Below are positions 22,906 through 35,200 of a stretch of DNA of 64,000 nucleotides, in pieces. Under the pieces are notes generated by a model. It made no database searches and was not told the DNA's origin. It saw only the letters and a list, made by a program, of their open reading frames with translations. The stretch covers positions 58,192,436 to 58,256,435 of the forward strand of contig CM070917.1 in NCBI GenBank assembly GCA_036417435.1, given 5' to 3'. The position numbers were made by a program, and so were the translations under genes. Source of the DNA: Inia geoffrensis (Eukaryota > Chordata > Mammalia > Artiodactyla > Iniidae). Within the stretch, counting starts at the first letter, position 1. Each line of letters starts with the position of its first letter.

Positions 22906-23583
22906 GGGCAGAAGACCCAAATACACATTTTTCCAGACAGCACATGCAGATGGCCAACAGACAGATGACAAGATGTTCAACAGTGCTAATCATCAGGGAA
23001 ATGCAAATCAAAACTGCAATGAGATATAATCTCACACCTGTTAGAATGGCTGTCACCAAAAAGGACACAAATAACAAATGTTGACGAGATGTGGAGAAAA
23101 GGGAACCCTCATACACTGTTGGTAGGAAAGTGAATTAGTGCAGCCACTGTGGAAAACAGTATGGAGGTCTCTCAAAAAACTAAAAATAGAACTACCATAT
23201 GACCCAGCAATTCCACTCCCGGTATATATCCAAAAAAACCCAAAAACACTAATTCGAAAAGATATGTGCACCCCAATGTTCATAGCAGCATTATATACAA
23301 TTGCCAAGACAAGACACGGAAGTAACCTAAGTGTCCATCAACAGATGAACGGATAGTGTAGATGTGGCATGTATATAAATGTATATGTATACTGCTCAGA
23401 CATAAAAACAGAATGAAACTTTGCCATTTGCAAAAACATGGGTGGACCTGGAGGGCATTATGCCAAGTGAAGTGAGAAAGACAAATACTCTGTGATATCA
23501 CTTATATGTGGAATCTAAAAAATACAATAAACTAGTGAATATAACAAAAAAGAAGCAGACTCACAGATATAGAGAACAAACTA

Positions 23584-23801
23584 GGGACTTCCCTGGTGGT
23601 CCAGTGGCTAAGACTCCATGATCCCAGTGGAGGGGGCCCAGGTTCAATCCCTGGTCAAGGAACTGGATCCCACATGCTGCAACTAAAAGCCCGCATGCCG
23701 CAACTAAAAGATTCCACAACTAAAAGATTCCACATGCCGCAACTAAGACCTGGCGCAGCCAAATAAATAAATAAATATTTTTTAAAAAAAGAGAGAGAGA
23801 G
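23584..23801 (+). mobile_element. CHR-type SINE near the L1 3' end
   Basis: Head GGGACTTCCCTGGTGGTCCA, a body with tandem AACTAAAAG motifs, an (AAAT)n tail and a GA-rich end. The target-site duplication AGAGAACAAAC(T/G)AG flanks it. Confidence 0.87.
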
Positions 23802-24060
23802 AGAGAACAAACGAGTGGTTACCTGTGGGGAGAGGGAAGGGGGAGGCGCAAACGTGGGGTAAGGGATTAAGAGGTACAAACTACTATGTACAAAATAAGC
23901 TACAAGGATATATTGTACAACACAGGGAATATAGCCAATATTTGATAATAACTACAAATAGAGTATAACCTTTAAAAAATGTGAATCACTATATTGTACA
24001 ACTGTAACTTATACAATATTGTACATCGACTATATTCCAGTTTTAAAAAAAGAGAAATAA

Positions 24061-24619
24061 GGAAAAACGTACATTCATGCATTCATTCACTTACCAAGGA
24101 CCTGTTTCCTGAGCACCTACCTGGGGCCAGGTGCCCGGTGGGTGGTCTGAGGGGCGGAAGAAGAAGGCTCAGTTCAGGTACCTGGGCCAGCTTCAGGCTT
24201 AGAAACTCCAAAGGCAAATGGTGCCGGAGGATGGGGGAGGGGGAGGAGGGCGGGTGTGAGCTTGCATGCTTGTGTGCCTATAAGGCATTGCTAAGGAAGC
24301 CGTCTATCTGCTGTTTGATTTCTGCGCTTCTCAATTCAGGCCAAGGTGGGGGGCCATCTGCTAAAGTGGACACAGAGAAAACATTTTCACTATGCAGAAA
24401 ATTGGCTTCTGAGGGGAGGCTGTGTGCTCAGCACAGAATCAGCCTGCAGAGGAGGTGCTAGAGGCAGCGGGCAGGGCTGGGTGCAGGGAGGTAGGGCTGG
24501 AGAGACGCCCCTGCTCCTGCCCCATCCTTGGGAGGCCTCAGGCCCGCCAGTGTCTCCAATGCATCCAGCCCCTGCCTAAAACTTCCGTGTCTTTGCACGG
24601 CACTTGCATGGGGGGAGGG
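24061..24619. other. Intergenic DNA, nothing recognised
   Basis: Moderately GC-rich sequence between two repeat blocks, with no exon, repeat family or regulatory motif that I can name. Confidence 0.5.
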
Positions 24620-24633
24620 CTCCCCTCATTTTT

Positions 24634-24854
24634 GTGTGTGTGTGGGGGTTCTTTTTTTTTTTTGCGATATGCGGGCCTCTCACTGTTGTGGCCTCTCCCG
24701 TTGCGGAGCACAGGCTCTGGACGCGCAGGCTCAGAGCTCATGGCTCACGGGCCCAGCCGCTGCACGGCATGTGGGATCTTCCCGAACCAGGGCACGAACC
24801 CGTGTCCCCTGCATTGGCAGGCGGACTCTCAACCACTGTGCCACCAGGGAGGCC
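24634..24854 (-). mobile_element. CHR-type SINE, reverse orientation
   Basis: A poly(T) start, a CpG-rich body, and a head ending GCCACCAGGGAGG. The target-site duplication CTCCCCTCATTTTT lies at 24620-24633 and 24855-24868. A GT run sits next to the T tract. Confidence 0.92.
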
Positions 24855-24868
24855 CTCCCCTCATTTTT

Positions 24869-26410
24869 AATACCTTCATTGAGATATAGTTCACATACCA
24901 TAAAATTTACTCATTTAAAGTACAGCTCAATGGCTTTTGGTATATTACATTACTAGTTTTAAAAAATTGTGGTAAGTACATATAGCATAAAATGTACCAT
25001 TTTAACCATTTTTAAGCGTACAATTCATTGGTATTGATTATATTCATAATGTTATAAAAGTATCACCACTATTTCTAAAACTTTTTCTTCACCCCAAACA
25101 GAAACTCTGTACCCATTAAACATTAACCCCCTACACCCTTCCCCAACCCCTGGTAACCTCTAACCTACTTTCTGTCTCTCAAAATTTACCTATCCTAGGC
25201 ACCTCATATAAGTGAATCATACAGTATTTGTCCTTTTGCGTCAGGTTTCTTTCACTTAGCACAATGTTTGCAAGGTTCCTCCACCTTGTAGCTTGTGTCA
25301 GAATGCCATTCCTTTATGGCTGAATAATATTCCACCGTGTGGATAGACAACATTTATTTATCCATTCACCTGTTGATGGACACTTGAGTTGTTTCCACCT
25401 TTTTGCGAATAGTGTTGCTAAGAATATGGGTGTGCAAGTATGTGTTTTAGTCCTTACTTTCAATCCTTTTGTGTATATACCTACGAGTAGAGTCATATGG
25501 TAATTCGATGTATAGATGTTGAGGAGCTGCCACAGTTTTCTACAGTGGCTGCACCATCCTACCAAGAGCGTACTAGGTTCCAACGTCTCCACCCGTATTT
25601 GTTATTTCTGCTGTTGTTGTTACTTGATGGTAGCCACCCTAATGAGTGTGAGGTGCTATCTTACGTTGGTTTGATTTGCATTTCCCAATGATTAGTGATA
25701 TCACGTGATATCACACAAGGTTAGTGATATACTGATTATTTAAAATAAATAGTTATTTATTTTTTGGCTGTGTTGGGTCTTCGTTCCTGTGCGTGGGCTT
25801 TCTCTCGTTGCGGTGAGAGGGGGCTACTCTTCGTTGTGGTGCGCGGGCTTCTCATTGCGGTGGCTTGTCTTTGCTGTAGAGCACACGCTCTAGGCGTGTG
25901 GGCTGCAGTAGCTGTGGCACGTGGGCTCAGTAGTTGTGGCTCGCGGGCTCTAGAGCACAGGCTCAGTAATTGGGGCACATGGGCTTAGCTGCTCCGTGGC
26001 ATGTGGGATCTTCCTGGGCCAGGCCCCTGCATTGGCAGGTGGATTCTTAACCACTGCGCCACCAGGGAAGTCCCTGATATACTGATGTTCATGTGCTTAT
26101 GGCTATTTGTGTATCTTCTTTTGCAAAATGTCCTTTTGAACCCTTTGGCCATTTTAAAATCGGGTGCTTGGTTTTTTGTTGCTGAGTTATAGAAGTTCTT
26201 CATACATTCTGGATATTAATCCCTTATTGGATATATAACTTGTGAATATTTTCTCCCATACTGTGGGTTGTCTTTTCACTCTCTCGATAGTACCCTTTGA
26301 TACACAAAAGTTTTTTACTTTGATGAAGTCCAACTTAGCTATTTTTTGGTCAAAGCAGCCTCTGCACTGTGTTTTTGGTGTCATATCCAAGAAATAATTT
26401 GCTAGACTAA
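24869..26410 (-). mobile_element. Older L1 3' fragment, reverse orientation
   Basis: AT-rich sequence typical of the complement of an old L1 3' region, with stretches such as TTCATTGAGATATAGTTCACA and TGGCTGAATAATATTCC. It is split by a long CHR-1-like SINE. No intact frame remains. The subfamily was not assigned. Confidence 0.72.
25737..26074 (-). mobile_element. Long CHR-1-like SINE, reverse orientation
   Basis: A T-rich start with TTATTTATTTTTTGGCTGTG and a head ending CCACCAGGGAAGTCCC. The target-site duplication TGATATACTGAT lies at 25725-25736 and 26075-26086. It is inserted in the older L1 fragment. Confidence 0.92.
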
Positions 26411-27254
26411 ATCCTACTCATCTTTGATCCCCCGCCCGGTGTAAATTAGTCCTCCTTGCGATCCTGTCTCATCGCACCTGTGTTCCCTTGGCAGTGCCAT
26501 CTGCACCCGGTTGGTCTGCACAGCTCCGAGTCTCCCCAACCCAGAACCCCAGTGGGCAGAAGTCGTGTCTGTTTCCTTCCTCCTAGAAGCCCCTTCTGGA
26601 TTAAACGTTCTTGGCTCTGGGCTTTACTCTTCAGAATTCTGGTTCTCTAAGAATCACAGAATGTTAGCGCAGATGTAGAAAGAAGAAAAAAACCAGAAAC
26701 GCTCCTTGAAATAAGAGCCAACTGCTTTCATGCACCAGGGGATCTGGTACATGTCACAGGCTGGCTTGACTCAGTTTAGGAAAATACACCAATGGCTTTT
26801 GTTAGTCTGGAAGGGGAACTCACCCTCTCCCCTGCCTGCAGGGGTCGAGGCAGGAAGGAAAAGGTGAAGGGAGCTGCTTGCACGGCAGCAAAAGGGACTG
26901 TGGTTTTCACAGACATCCTGGGAGAGAAGAGGTGAGAATCTGCAGAACAGAGAACTGGGGAGAGAAAAGACATGACGGGGTGGAGAAAGGCCAAAGGGGG
27001 AAAGCCCAGTTGGCCAGAAATGCCTGTGTTGTCATCTGTAACGAGTTGCTCCATCACCCCAAACACCGGTGAACGTCTGCTCCCAGAAGGGCCCATGTGA
27101 ACGATGCTTTGCACAAACCAAGAAGTTGGGTGGTGTCCAGTGTAGACCCCCTCCCCCGCCATCGAGTATGCAGCAGAAGCAGGGAACGTGAAGGCAGATG
27201 ACCCAGAGGAACGTGGGGATCCTCATGGGACTCTGGGTTTTCCACTTTATATGG
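26411..27254. other. Intergenic DNA, nothing recognised
   Basis: No exon, RNA gene or nameable repeat was found on either strand. Confidence 0.5.
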
Positions 27255-27700
27255 ATGGGGGCTGTACTGGGCTAAGTAGTGTCCCCCCAAAATTCATGTC
27301 CACCCAGAACCTGTGAATGTGACCTTATTTGGAAATAGGGTCTTTGCAGGTGTCATCAAGTCAAGATGCAATCCTACTGGATTAGAGGGGGCCCTAATTC
27401 AAAGACTGGGAAATTTGATCAAAGACTGGGAAATTTGATCAAAGACACAGGGAGAAGGTCATGTGAAGACAGAGCAGAGACTGGATGATGTCTACTAGCC
27501 AAGGATGCCAAGGATCGCCAGCAGCCACCAGAAGCTGGGGAGGGGCCTGGAACAGATTCTCTCTCAGCCTCCAGAAGGAACCAACCTGTTGACACCGTGA
27601 TTTCAGACTCCTGGCCTCCAGACTGTGAGGGAATACATTTCTATTGTTTGAAGCTCCCCTGTCTGTGGTATCCTATTATGGCAGCCCAAGAAATGAATGG
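27255..27700 (+). repeat. Old MaLR-like solo LTR
   Basis: Shows the hallmark order of a MaLR-type LTR: GTGTCCCCCCAAAATTCATG, then TTTGGAAATAGGGTCTTTGC, then CAGCCTCCAGA and TATGGCAGCC. A 21-bp unit containing AAAGACTGGGAAATTTGATC is tandemly duplicated at about 27400-27442. No internal viral genes are present. Confidence 0.68.
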
Positions 27701-28442
27701 AGGGGCTAACGTCCTTCTGTTTTAAGAGCAAAGGAATGGGAGGCCCCAAGGCTGGAGGGCTGGGAACATCAGTGGCCGACCCTGGCTAGCGTGGGGTCCC
27801 TGCCTCCAGCAGAAAGAGCCAGACTGGCTTCGGGCAGAGCCTCCGAGCTCCAGTTTCTCTGCTCTTTAGGGCTCAGGGTCACCAGACTGTTGGCCCCTTG
27901 GCATCTGGCAGTAGAAAGGGGAGGCTGAGAAGCTGTCTGGTCAAAACTGCCTCTGCACGTCACACACCCACCACAGCCAGCTTGGGTCTCTTAAGTGCTG
28001 CAGCAGAGACAGCAGCGCAGAGTGGGGTCACCAACCCCGGAGAACGCCCGAGTGCTTTGGGAGGACAAGAGCTGCCCCCGAGAACCATCCCCTGCCCCCA
28101 GTAGTGCGACACCCTGGCGTGTGACCAGACTCTCCCTGTTGTGGATTTGGTGGTGGCCTGGGGAGAGGAGCAAGAGATGAGGAGGGACCAGAGGATGGAG
28201 GATTCACTTAGCAGAAGGGAAGGCAATGGTGAAAGCCCAAAGCAGGATAAAGGGACAGAGAGTGAGGTGGGGCAGGGAAGGGTTCCTGGGCAGAGGGACC
28301 GGGCAGAGGGCCTGAAGGGGCAGCATCATGGCAGGAAAGCACAGAGCTGGAGGTGGGCAGGGGTTGGGGGGCTGGTCAGGTCACACAGGGGCTTGAGAAG
28401 GAGAAAAACACCTGGCCTCGGTGTTGTGCTGACAATTGCATG
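27701..28442. other. Intergenic DNA, nothing recognised
   Basis: GC-rich, G-biased sequence. The overlapping open frames look like chance frames. No repeat family was named. Confidence 0.5.
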
Positions 28443-28452
28443 TGTCACTGTC

Positions 28453-28840
28453 GGGACTTCCCTGGTGGTCCAGTGGTAAAGAATCTGCCTTACAATGCAG
28501 GGGATGCAGGTTCGATCCCTGGTCAGGGAACTAAATGTCACATGCCGCAGGGCAACTAAGCCCTCACATCACAACTACTGAGCTCGCGCGCCTAAAATAG
28601 AGAGCCTGCGCGCTGCAAACTACAAAGCTCACACACTCTGGAACCTGCGCGTCACAACTGCAGGGCCCATGAGCCCTGGGGCCTGCGCGCCACAACTAGA
28701 GAAGAGAAAACCCGCATGCCACAACTAGAGAGAAGGCCATGCACAGCAATGAAGATCCCGCGTGCTGCAACTAACACCCGACGCAGCCAGAAATAAATTA
28801 AATAAATCAATCTTAAAAAAAAAAACAAAAACAAAAACAA
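28453..28840 (+). mobile_element. Long CHR-1-like SINE
   Basis: Head GGGACTTCCCTGGTGGTCCA, body with repeated 'CCACAACTAGAG' motifs, tail (A)n(CAAAAA)n. The perfect target-site duplication TGTCACTGTC lies at 28443-28452 and 28841-28850. Confidence 0.93.
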
Positions 28841-28850
28841 TGTCACTGTC

Positions 28851-29673
28851 ATCAGACACAGCCACTCTGTGACTGAGATGGATGGAGACAGAGACAAGAG
28901 GCCTCTGCAGTCATATCTGAACACAGAACGTGGACACTGTCCAGACCTAAAAATGGGCCCTGGTCCCCTCTCCTTGCGGATTGGCGTGGGTTTACCAGTT
29001 TCAGCCTAAGCTTTGCTCTGTTCTCCTGCCTTCTAGACACAAATTATTAAGATACCTGATTGTGGCATCAACCCTGCTTCCCGACGGCCTCAACCCCAGT
29101 CCCAGTTTCCCCAGCACAAGCCCGTCTCCAGAGTCCTTCCTAACACCTCCTACGGACACACCCCCCCAGCTCCCCACGGTGTGCTGTTGCCCTCACTCCA
29201 TTTCACTGCAGTTGTGTTCCTGGGGGTCCTTGGATGGAAGGTAACTGACACTTCATACACCATGGAAAGAACTGTGGGTTTTACTCTGAATCATACAGGA
29301 AGACACTGGATGGTTTTAAGCAGAGAAGCGTGCCGCGATTTTCGAAAGAAATGTTCTGGAAGACCCATCAGGAGGCTCCGTCTGGAGCGCATCTGGAGCA
29401 GCGTTCCCTGTGGCTACTCAGTGGGGGAGGTCACTCCTTCTGCCTCCAGGGCAGGAAGGAGGGAGGATGAGAGCACACGGATGGCCTTTGTGTCCCAGAA
29501 CCACTTTCTAAAGGGTTTCTGAGATAAGAATTCAGCTGCGGTGAGCTACACAGGGCCGTTTGCATCAGCTCTAGGCAGCCAGTGAGACAAGCATCCTAGT
29601 GGACAGTGCAGAGGTGCCTACCCACCCCCTTTCTGAGCAGAGGGGCCACCACATTCAAGACACCCTTTAAGAC
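28851..29673. other. Intergenic DNA, nothing recognised
   Basis: No coding exon or named repeat was recognised on either strand. Confidence 0.5.
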
Positions 29674-29685
29674 AGAGTTTGTGGA

Positions 29686-29801
29686 GGGAATTCCCTGGCG
29701 GTCCATCGGTTAAGACTCCATGCTTTCACTGTCAAGGGCCTGGGTCGACCCCTGGTTGGGGAACTAAAGAGCGGCCAAAGGAAAAAAAAAAAAAAAAAAA
29801 A
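29686..29801 (+). mobile_element. Short CHR-2-like SINE
   Basis: Head GGGAATTCCCTGGCGGTCCA and poly(A) tail. The perfect target-site duplication AGAGTTTGTGGA lies at 29674-29685 and 29802-29813. Confidence 0.92.
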
Positions 29802-29813
29802 AGAGTTTGTGGA

Positions 29814-31019
29814 AAAGACAAAATCAATCCACACCTGCAGGTACCAAGGAGCCAAGGACATAAAATTCTACACAGATGTCTGATGTTTCGGTCTGGATGG
29901 ATGGTGACGTCATTCCCATAACCCTGTGTGTGCTCAGCCAGGAGGGCTAAGGGGTCAGACTTGTGAATAACTGGTCCCCAGGTTAACAAGGGAGCTCAGA
30001 TGAGGAGGTGTATCTGCCTCCCCTGCCCCAGTGCGTATACACATTGCTTTCAACTCGTGCCCCGGAGGGTGGGCTAGCTGGGGGGCTTCTTCCGAGGTGC
30101 CAGGCTACAACGTGTCCCCTTGTCTGGTGAAACCGTGTGTTGTGTGTGTGTGTGTGGTCCTCCTTTGATTATTGGTCCAACAGCATGCCCAGTGGTCCCC
30201 AGGGAAGGGAGAGGCAAAGTGTTTGTATTGGGCCCCTTGCTGCCTCCCCATCTGACCTGGCTGCTTCTCCTATTTCTCCCCAGACCCTCTCACGCCGGGA
30301 AGGTGGAGCCCTCTGTTAGGCCTCCTTGCTTGAATTTCCCTCCCTCACCTGGACTGATGGGTTCCTCAAGCCTCATCTTGACCCTGTCTCCCACCGCAGC
30401 GCCCCTAAACTAGAAGAAGGTGGAGAGGACTTGGGACTGTAGAAACAAACATGGAGCATGGAGAGCTTGCTGTCACCCCCAGGACCCCCTCTGCCTTTGG
30501 AAGGTGGGGTTCTGGGAACTAGAAGCTACACTGGTTATCAGCTGCATCTGCACATGTGTGTGCCCTTGAGTGTTGTGTGTGTGTTGGGGGAGAAACTGAG
30601 ATACTGGGGAGGGAAAACCCTTCAATCAAATCAGGAGCCTCCATTCCCATTCACACATAAGGGTCCATGAGGCACGGCAGCACATGCATAAATTTTATCT
30701 GGAAAAAAAATGTGTAGGCAATACATTGAGGAAAAAAAGACTAGAAGAAAATATTCTTAAGTGTCAACAGTGGTTTCTCTTGTGATGGGATTTAGGATTT
30801 TTATACTTTCGTGTTTTACACCAAACGTGTTGGTTATGTAATTTAAATTTTATTTATTTATATTTAAACCAAATTCTCCAACCAACTGTGCTCTTCCCCA
30901 GTTGCAGTAACTTTCCTTTGAGTTGGATTTCTGGGTGAACCTAAAACAACGACTCCCTCTCAAGTTCACACTACTTCATACTCGTGCTTTCATTCCTCCT
31001 TCCTTAGACAATCGATGCT
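29814..31019. other. Intergenic DNA, short TG run
   Basis: A short GT run lies at about 30135-30156. An AT-rich patch at about 30690-30880 may be an ancient repeat remnant that I could not assign. No gene was seen. Confidence 0.5.
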
Positions 31020-31620
31020 TTGGGCCGGGGTCCCCGTCCTCAGAGAGTCTGCAGCCTAGGGGCATTCTCTCCCTACGACCCGCTCCTCCGCGAGGAAACG
31101 GGGGCGCAAGGAGCGGCGAGCAAGTTCCGGGATGGTTGGTGTCCGAGGGAGGCGGGGTAGCCCTCCGGGAGGCGAGGATGTCGGCCTTGGCTCCTCAACT
31201 TCCGGGACGGTGGGTGTAAAACGTTCGGACAACGTTAGAAGGGCCGACTGGGCTTTCTGCGGTCTCCTGCTCCCGAACCCTCCTGAGAGGGCACCCTGGG
31301 GAGGAGGACGCCCGTGACCCCTAGCGCGGGAACGGCGGGACCCATGCCACACGCAGACCTGGGTTCCGAGGCCCGGAGGCCACATTCTGGGACAGAACCT
31401 CGGGACCCAGACGCCGGGCAGGGTTGCCACGACAACGCTCTCTGGCGCGCGGCGATTGGCGGGGCGCAGAGGCGGGGCCCGGGAGGTGCTCCCGCGAGAG
31501 CTCGGCCTCGTGCCTTCCGGTCGGCACGGCACAAGGGAGCGTGGCGTAGGGCTACCGGCCTAGGCTGCCACCTGGACGCTACTCCCCCGTACCGTGTGGT
31601 AGCCGACCCTCCTGGCTATG
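31020..31620. promoter_or_regulatory. Orphan CpG-island promoter
   Basis: A CpG-dense stretch in otherwise repeat-rich DNA, about 15 kb past the NPTX1 end and 21 kb from the ENDOV 3' end. It holds a close match to an ETS/GABPA site (ACTTCCGG, 31198-31205) and a second ETS core (CTTCCGGT, about 31514-31521). It also has an RFX X-box-like palindrome (GTTGCCACGACAAC, 31423-31436), an inverted CCAAT box (GATTGGC, 31454-31460) and GC boxes at about 31459-31478. This combination is typical of TATA-less, broadly active, often bidirectional promoters. No recognisable coding exon follows on either strand, so the transcript would be a non-coding RNA or a gene I cannot identify. Confidence 0.6.
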
Positions 31621-31839
31621 CCACCGAAATGTGCCCAGAACAGGAACCTTCTCCCTCCTCTGCTGCGACCACCCTGGTCTGGGCCACCTTTAGTCGCCTA
31701 GAATACTGTCCAACCTCTCGCCGGGTCTCCCAGCTGCGCCCTTCAGTCCGTGTCATCTTGTGGTGCCCTGCTTCTCTCAAGAGAGTCAAGGCCCTGCCCC
31801 GTTTGCCACCCCCTCCCTGCTCCCCCACTTCGGCTTCGC

Positions 31840-32200
31840 TGACTGCTTGACTCTTGACTGACCTTGCTCCATACCCCGCCCCTCCCCCACCCCACCTTTG
31901 GACTTGCTGGTCCTTCTGCCTGGGACACGCCTCCCCAAGACGTTAGCAGGACGCTCGCCTCTTTAGTGAGGTGACCCACCTGCTTAAAGTTACACCCCAC
32001 AGTCCCCATACTCCCTGCCCTGATTTTTCTCCGTAGGTCTTATCACCATCCAACAGAGTTGATAATGTACTTACGTTGTCTGAAAGCTCCATGGCCAAGT
32101 TTGTCTTGTTAGACCAGAGCAGGTACTCTGTGTTGTAGACTGAGCAGGTGGAAGAGGGGACTTCTTTTCCGTCCCAAGAAGGGTGGTGAATCCCTTGGGT
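31840..32200 (+). repeat. L2-like fragment (tentative)
   Basis: The sequence resembles the diverged 3' region of LINE L2: 'TTCTGCCTGGGACACGCC', then GTGAGGTGACCCACCTGC, then CTTATCACCATCCAACAGAG. Identity is low, as expected for this old family. Confidence 0.45.
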
Positions 32201-35200
32201 CACCCTCTCTGGAAGGAGAACCGGCCAGGACTGGCTGACTGCCCACATGCCAAGTGCCTGACTTTCAATATCTCACTCCCAGAGAAGCCTCCCATTCCTG
32301 CGGGAGGCCCAAGGCGTCTCAGGGAGCCCTATCCTCCAAACACCGTTATCCTCAGCTCAGAATCCTCTGGGCTCCAGATGTCGCTGGCTGGTGCCAGCAG
32401 CCCCTCCCACGTGCCTGGCACTCTGCTGGGTGCTGAACTGGGTGAGAGAGTCTGGTGCTGCCCTCAAGGCTCTCAGTCTAGTGGGAGGGAAAGAGGAGAG
32501 TGATTACCACCACGCGTAGGGCAGTGCTGAGGCCGGGCGTGTGAGGCACAGCGTAAGGAGGGTGGGCTCAACATCCAGAGTGGGGCCTCTGGAGTTCCTC
32601 CTGGTGGTACCCGGAGGCCTTTCTGGCGTGAAGTGTGCACTGTGGACGACAATCACTGGTTGTCTACTCTGTGCTGATGCGATTCCTGGGATCCAGCTCT
32701 TTGTGCCTGAGGAGGCTGTGTTCTTCCCAGGGCCCAATGCTGCTTCTCAAGCAGGAGGCCAGACAAGCATCCAGGGCTGCTCAGAATTGCGTCCAAGTGT
32801 CCAGACAACTGGCCTCCCTGTGGGTGTGGGCACTGGGAGAGGAGCTCTTTGCATGGTGTGTGGCTGGGTGAGCCAGGGTAGCCATATGCCGCCAGCCTTG
32901 TGGGGAGCAGGGCACAGGCCACCCTGGCAGCCAGATGCTCCTGGGCCGGTCTGTGGCTCAAAGGCATTTCCTTCAGGAGAGGAGCCACCTGGCTCCTCTC
33001 CACCCGCCCTCCTGCTCCTGCCTCCCTCTCAGCTCTAAAGTCTAGGGTTCCAGGGCTGTGTCAGCATGGGGCCATGCTGCACTGTCCTTCTGGCATGGGG
33101 CATGGTGGCCTGGAACGGACATCTGGTCTGCCTCAGCCCCCGCAGGCATGGCATCTGTGGCCCCATGGAACGCAGTGGCAAGGAGGAGAGCCGGAACCAG
33201 GGAAAGGCCATACTCTACTGTGATCGCCAAGTAGCCGAGCATTCCTGGCACGGCCCGCCTGGCATTGCCCTTTCCACTGAGGCTTACTGAGGGCACCCCT
33301 GAGGGCTCTCCTTGTGAGGGATCCTTCTGCCAGGTGGTGTCCGCTCAGGCTGAAGGAGGGAGGGAGGGACACTTGTTACAACTGATGATGCCAGGCCAGT
33401 GGGATCTTGAACCTGCAAATAGTAGGAGAGGAGGGCAGCCCTGGCCCCTTGCCCGTGATGCGTCCTCCAGCTGGCAGAGGCATCCAGCCTGCTCTGCAGG
33501 AGTTGGGTCTACAGCCTGAGAGAGGGCTTCATTTTACAGATGGGAAAACTGAGGCTCTCAGAGGGGAAGGAAGCAAATGTGTGCTCAGTGGGCTTTATCT
33601 TGTTTGCAGGGCTGAGGTCGGAGTCATTAGCTCCGTTTTACAGAGGAGGAACTGGGGATTGGAGAAATGAAGTGCTGTTTGCCAGTTGTCCCGGTAAGCC
33701 CCTTATCTGGCCCGGGATGGCACGGATCTGAGAAGGAGCCGGGGCAGTGCCAACGCTTGCTTGTTTTGCCACGAGATGGAAAAGTGAGCCCACAGATGCA
33801 AGGCTGAGGGAAGGGAGACCTAGGATCAAGGTGACCCTCCTGCAGGAAGCAAGAAGTCCTGAGGCCCAGCTGGGCTGGGAAGTTCGGAATGAGGACGCCA
33901 AGTGCAGCAATGTGGGTCCTCACTGTGGTGGGTGCCCTGCCCCTCCCTGGTGGATGGAGTTGCACTTGGTCACTGGATCCTGAAGAAATGAGAAAATGGC
34001 ATCATTGGCTTCCACCTGGGGTTCAGATGAAACCATGAGGGTGACCCCTGCCCTCCTCTGCAGGCTCTCTCCTGCCAAGCCTTCCCCCACAGGCCCTTCC
34101 CTTCCTTTACATCAACCATGGGAATCTATGCCCGAGAGACATGGCACCCCAGGCCTGATGCCATTCCAGACGCAGAGGGGAGCCCCCACCTTCACCACCG
34201 TATCATCCATCGTTGTCAACAGTGACATGACTCGGTCACACCCCTTCAAGGGCCAGGCGGGTCCAGTTGGGGGCAAAAGGAGCAGCCTGTACCAGGTGAC
34301 TGTGACAGAACAGACAGCCGAGGGGCAGAAGAGGGGTACAGACGTTCCCAGGTCCCTCCACAGGGGCCAGGGAGGGAGGGGCTGGTTCCAAGATGGGAGG
34401 GGGCACCCCAGGTCCGGTCACCCCAGCAAGCTGCCCTGGAAGGGTGTGTCTGAAAGCCGGGTGCACACCGGGTGGTGGGGCAGGCTGCCTTGGGGGCCAG
34501 GGCCGGGGGGGCCCTGGGAGCCAGCCAGGCTGAGCAACGGGATAGTGTCCATGGACTTTGAGCCCAAGGCTGAGGGAGCACGACCCAGCTCGCGGAAGCA
34601 GCTTTTTAGCAAGTGTCTTGAGTTTTCTTAGAAGCAGGCTGAGTTTAAATTATAAATAAACAAACGAGAACTCTGCAGCAAGGCAAGGCGTGGGCTGGTG
34701 GGAAGACGGGAGAGACTGGAGGCAGAGACCTCACTTAGGAGCTAATACTCCCCCCTGAACTTGAACCCTCCTGTCCTCTCTCCCCACCCTGCCTCTGCCT
34801 CAGGGGCTCGTGGACCTTCTGCTGAAGGCATCACCTGGGGTCTCAGGCTTCAGGGGCTGACCCTGGCCGGTCTGCAGGAAGAGGCCCAGCGCGGACCCCC
34901 ACGGTGGGGAGTCGGGAGGCCCACCTGGCTTACACCACCCAAGGCGTTCAAGCCCGAGTCTCCCTCGGACAAAAACAGGCCCCGGTGGACACTCATCCGT
35001 GTGGGAGGTGTCTTACCAAATGTTTGAAGGGGAAAAAAAAAATCCCATTTTCTTAGCTTTTTTTTTTCCTTTCTATTTTTTGATTATTTTTCTAGATGAC
35101 TTCATTTCCAAGAAGGGTGTAGGGGAGAGAAGGAGGACAGAGGGAGGGAGGACAGGGGCCCTGAGGAGGGATGGAGCGGGGAGAGTGGGTGCCAGGCCCC

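Larger units (their letters stand above)
19387..24060 (+). mobile_element. L1 with internal deletion, interrupted by SINEs
   Basis: The element starts with a 5' UTR-like segment containing CAAGATGGCAGAGTGG and runs to about 20510. It then passes directly into ORF2 reverse-transcriptase sequence (ACACCTATTCTTCTC onward), lacking ORF1 and the endonuclease part of ORF2. The RT carries the catalytic FADD motif at about 21295-21306, followed by the usual ORF2 C-terminal region and a 3' end near 24058. Imperfectly matching flanks (GAAAAACATACA before, GAAAAACGTACA after) suggest one insertion. Four CHR-type SINEs have landed inside it. The reading frames are broken and the element is inactive. Confidence 0.82.

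Noticed and set aside
31056..31850. Open frames of 158 and 178 codons at the 31-kb CpG island
   Set aside because: The minus-strand frame begins at GTG. Both are rich in Pro and Arg as expected from GC-rich DNA, overlap each other on opposite strands, and match no known family.
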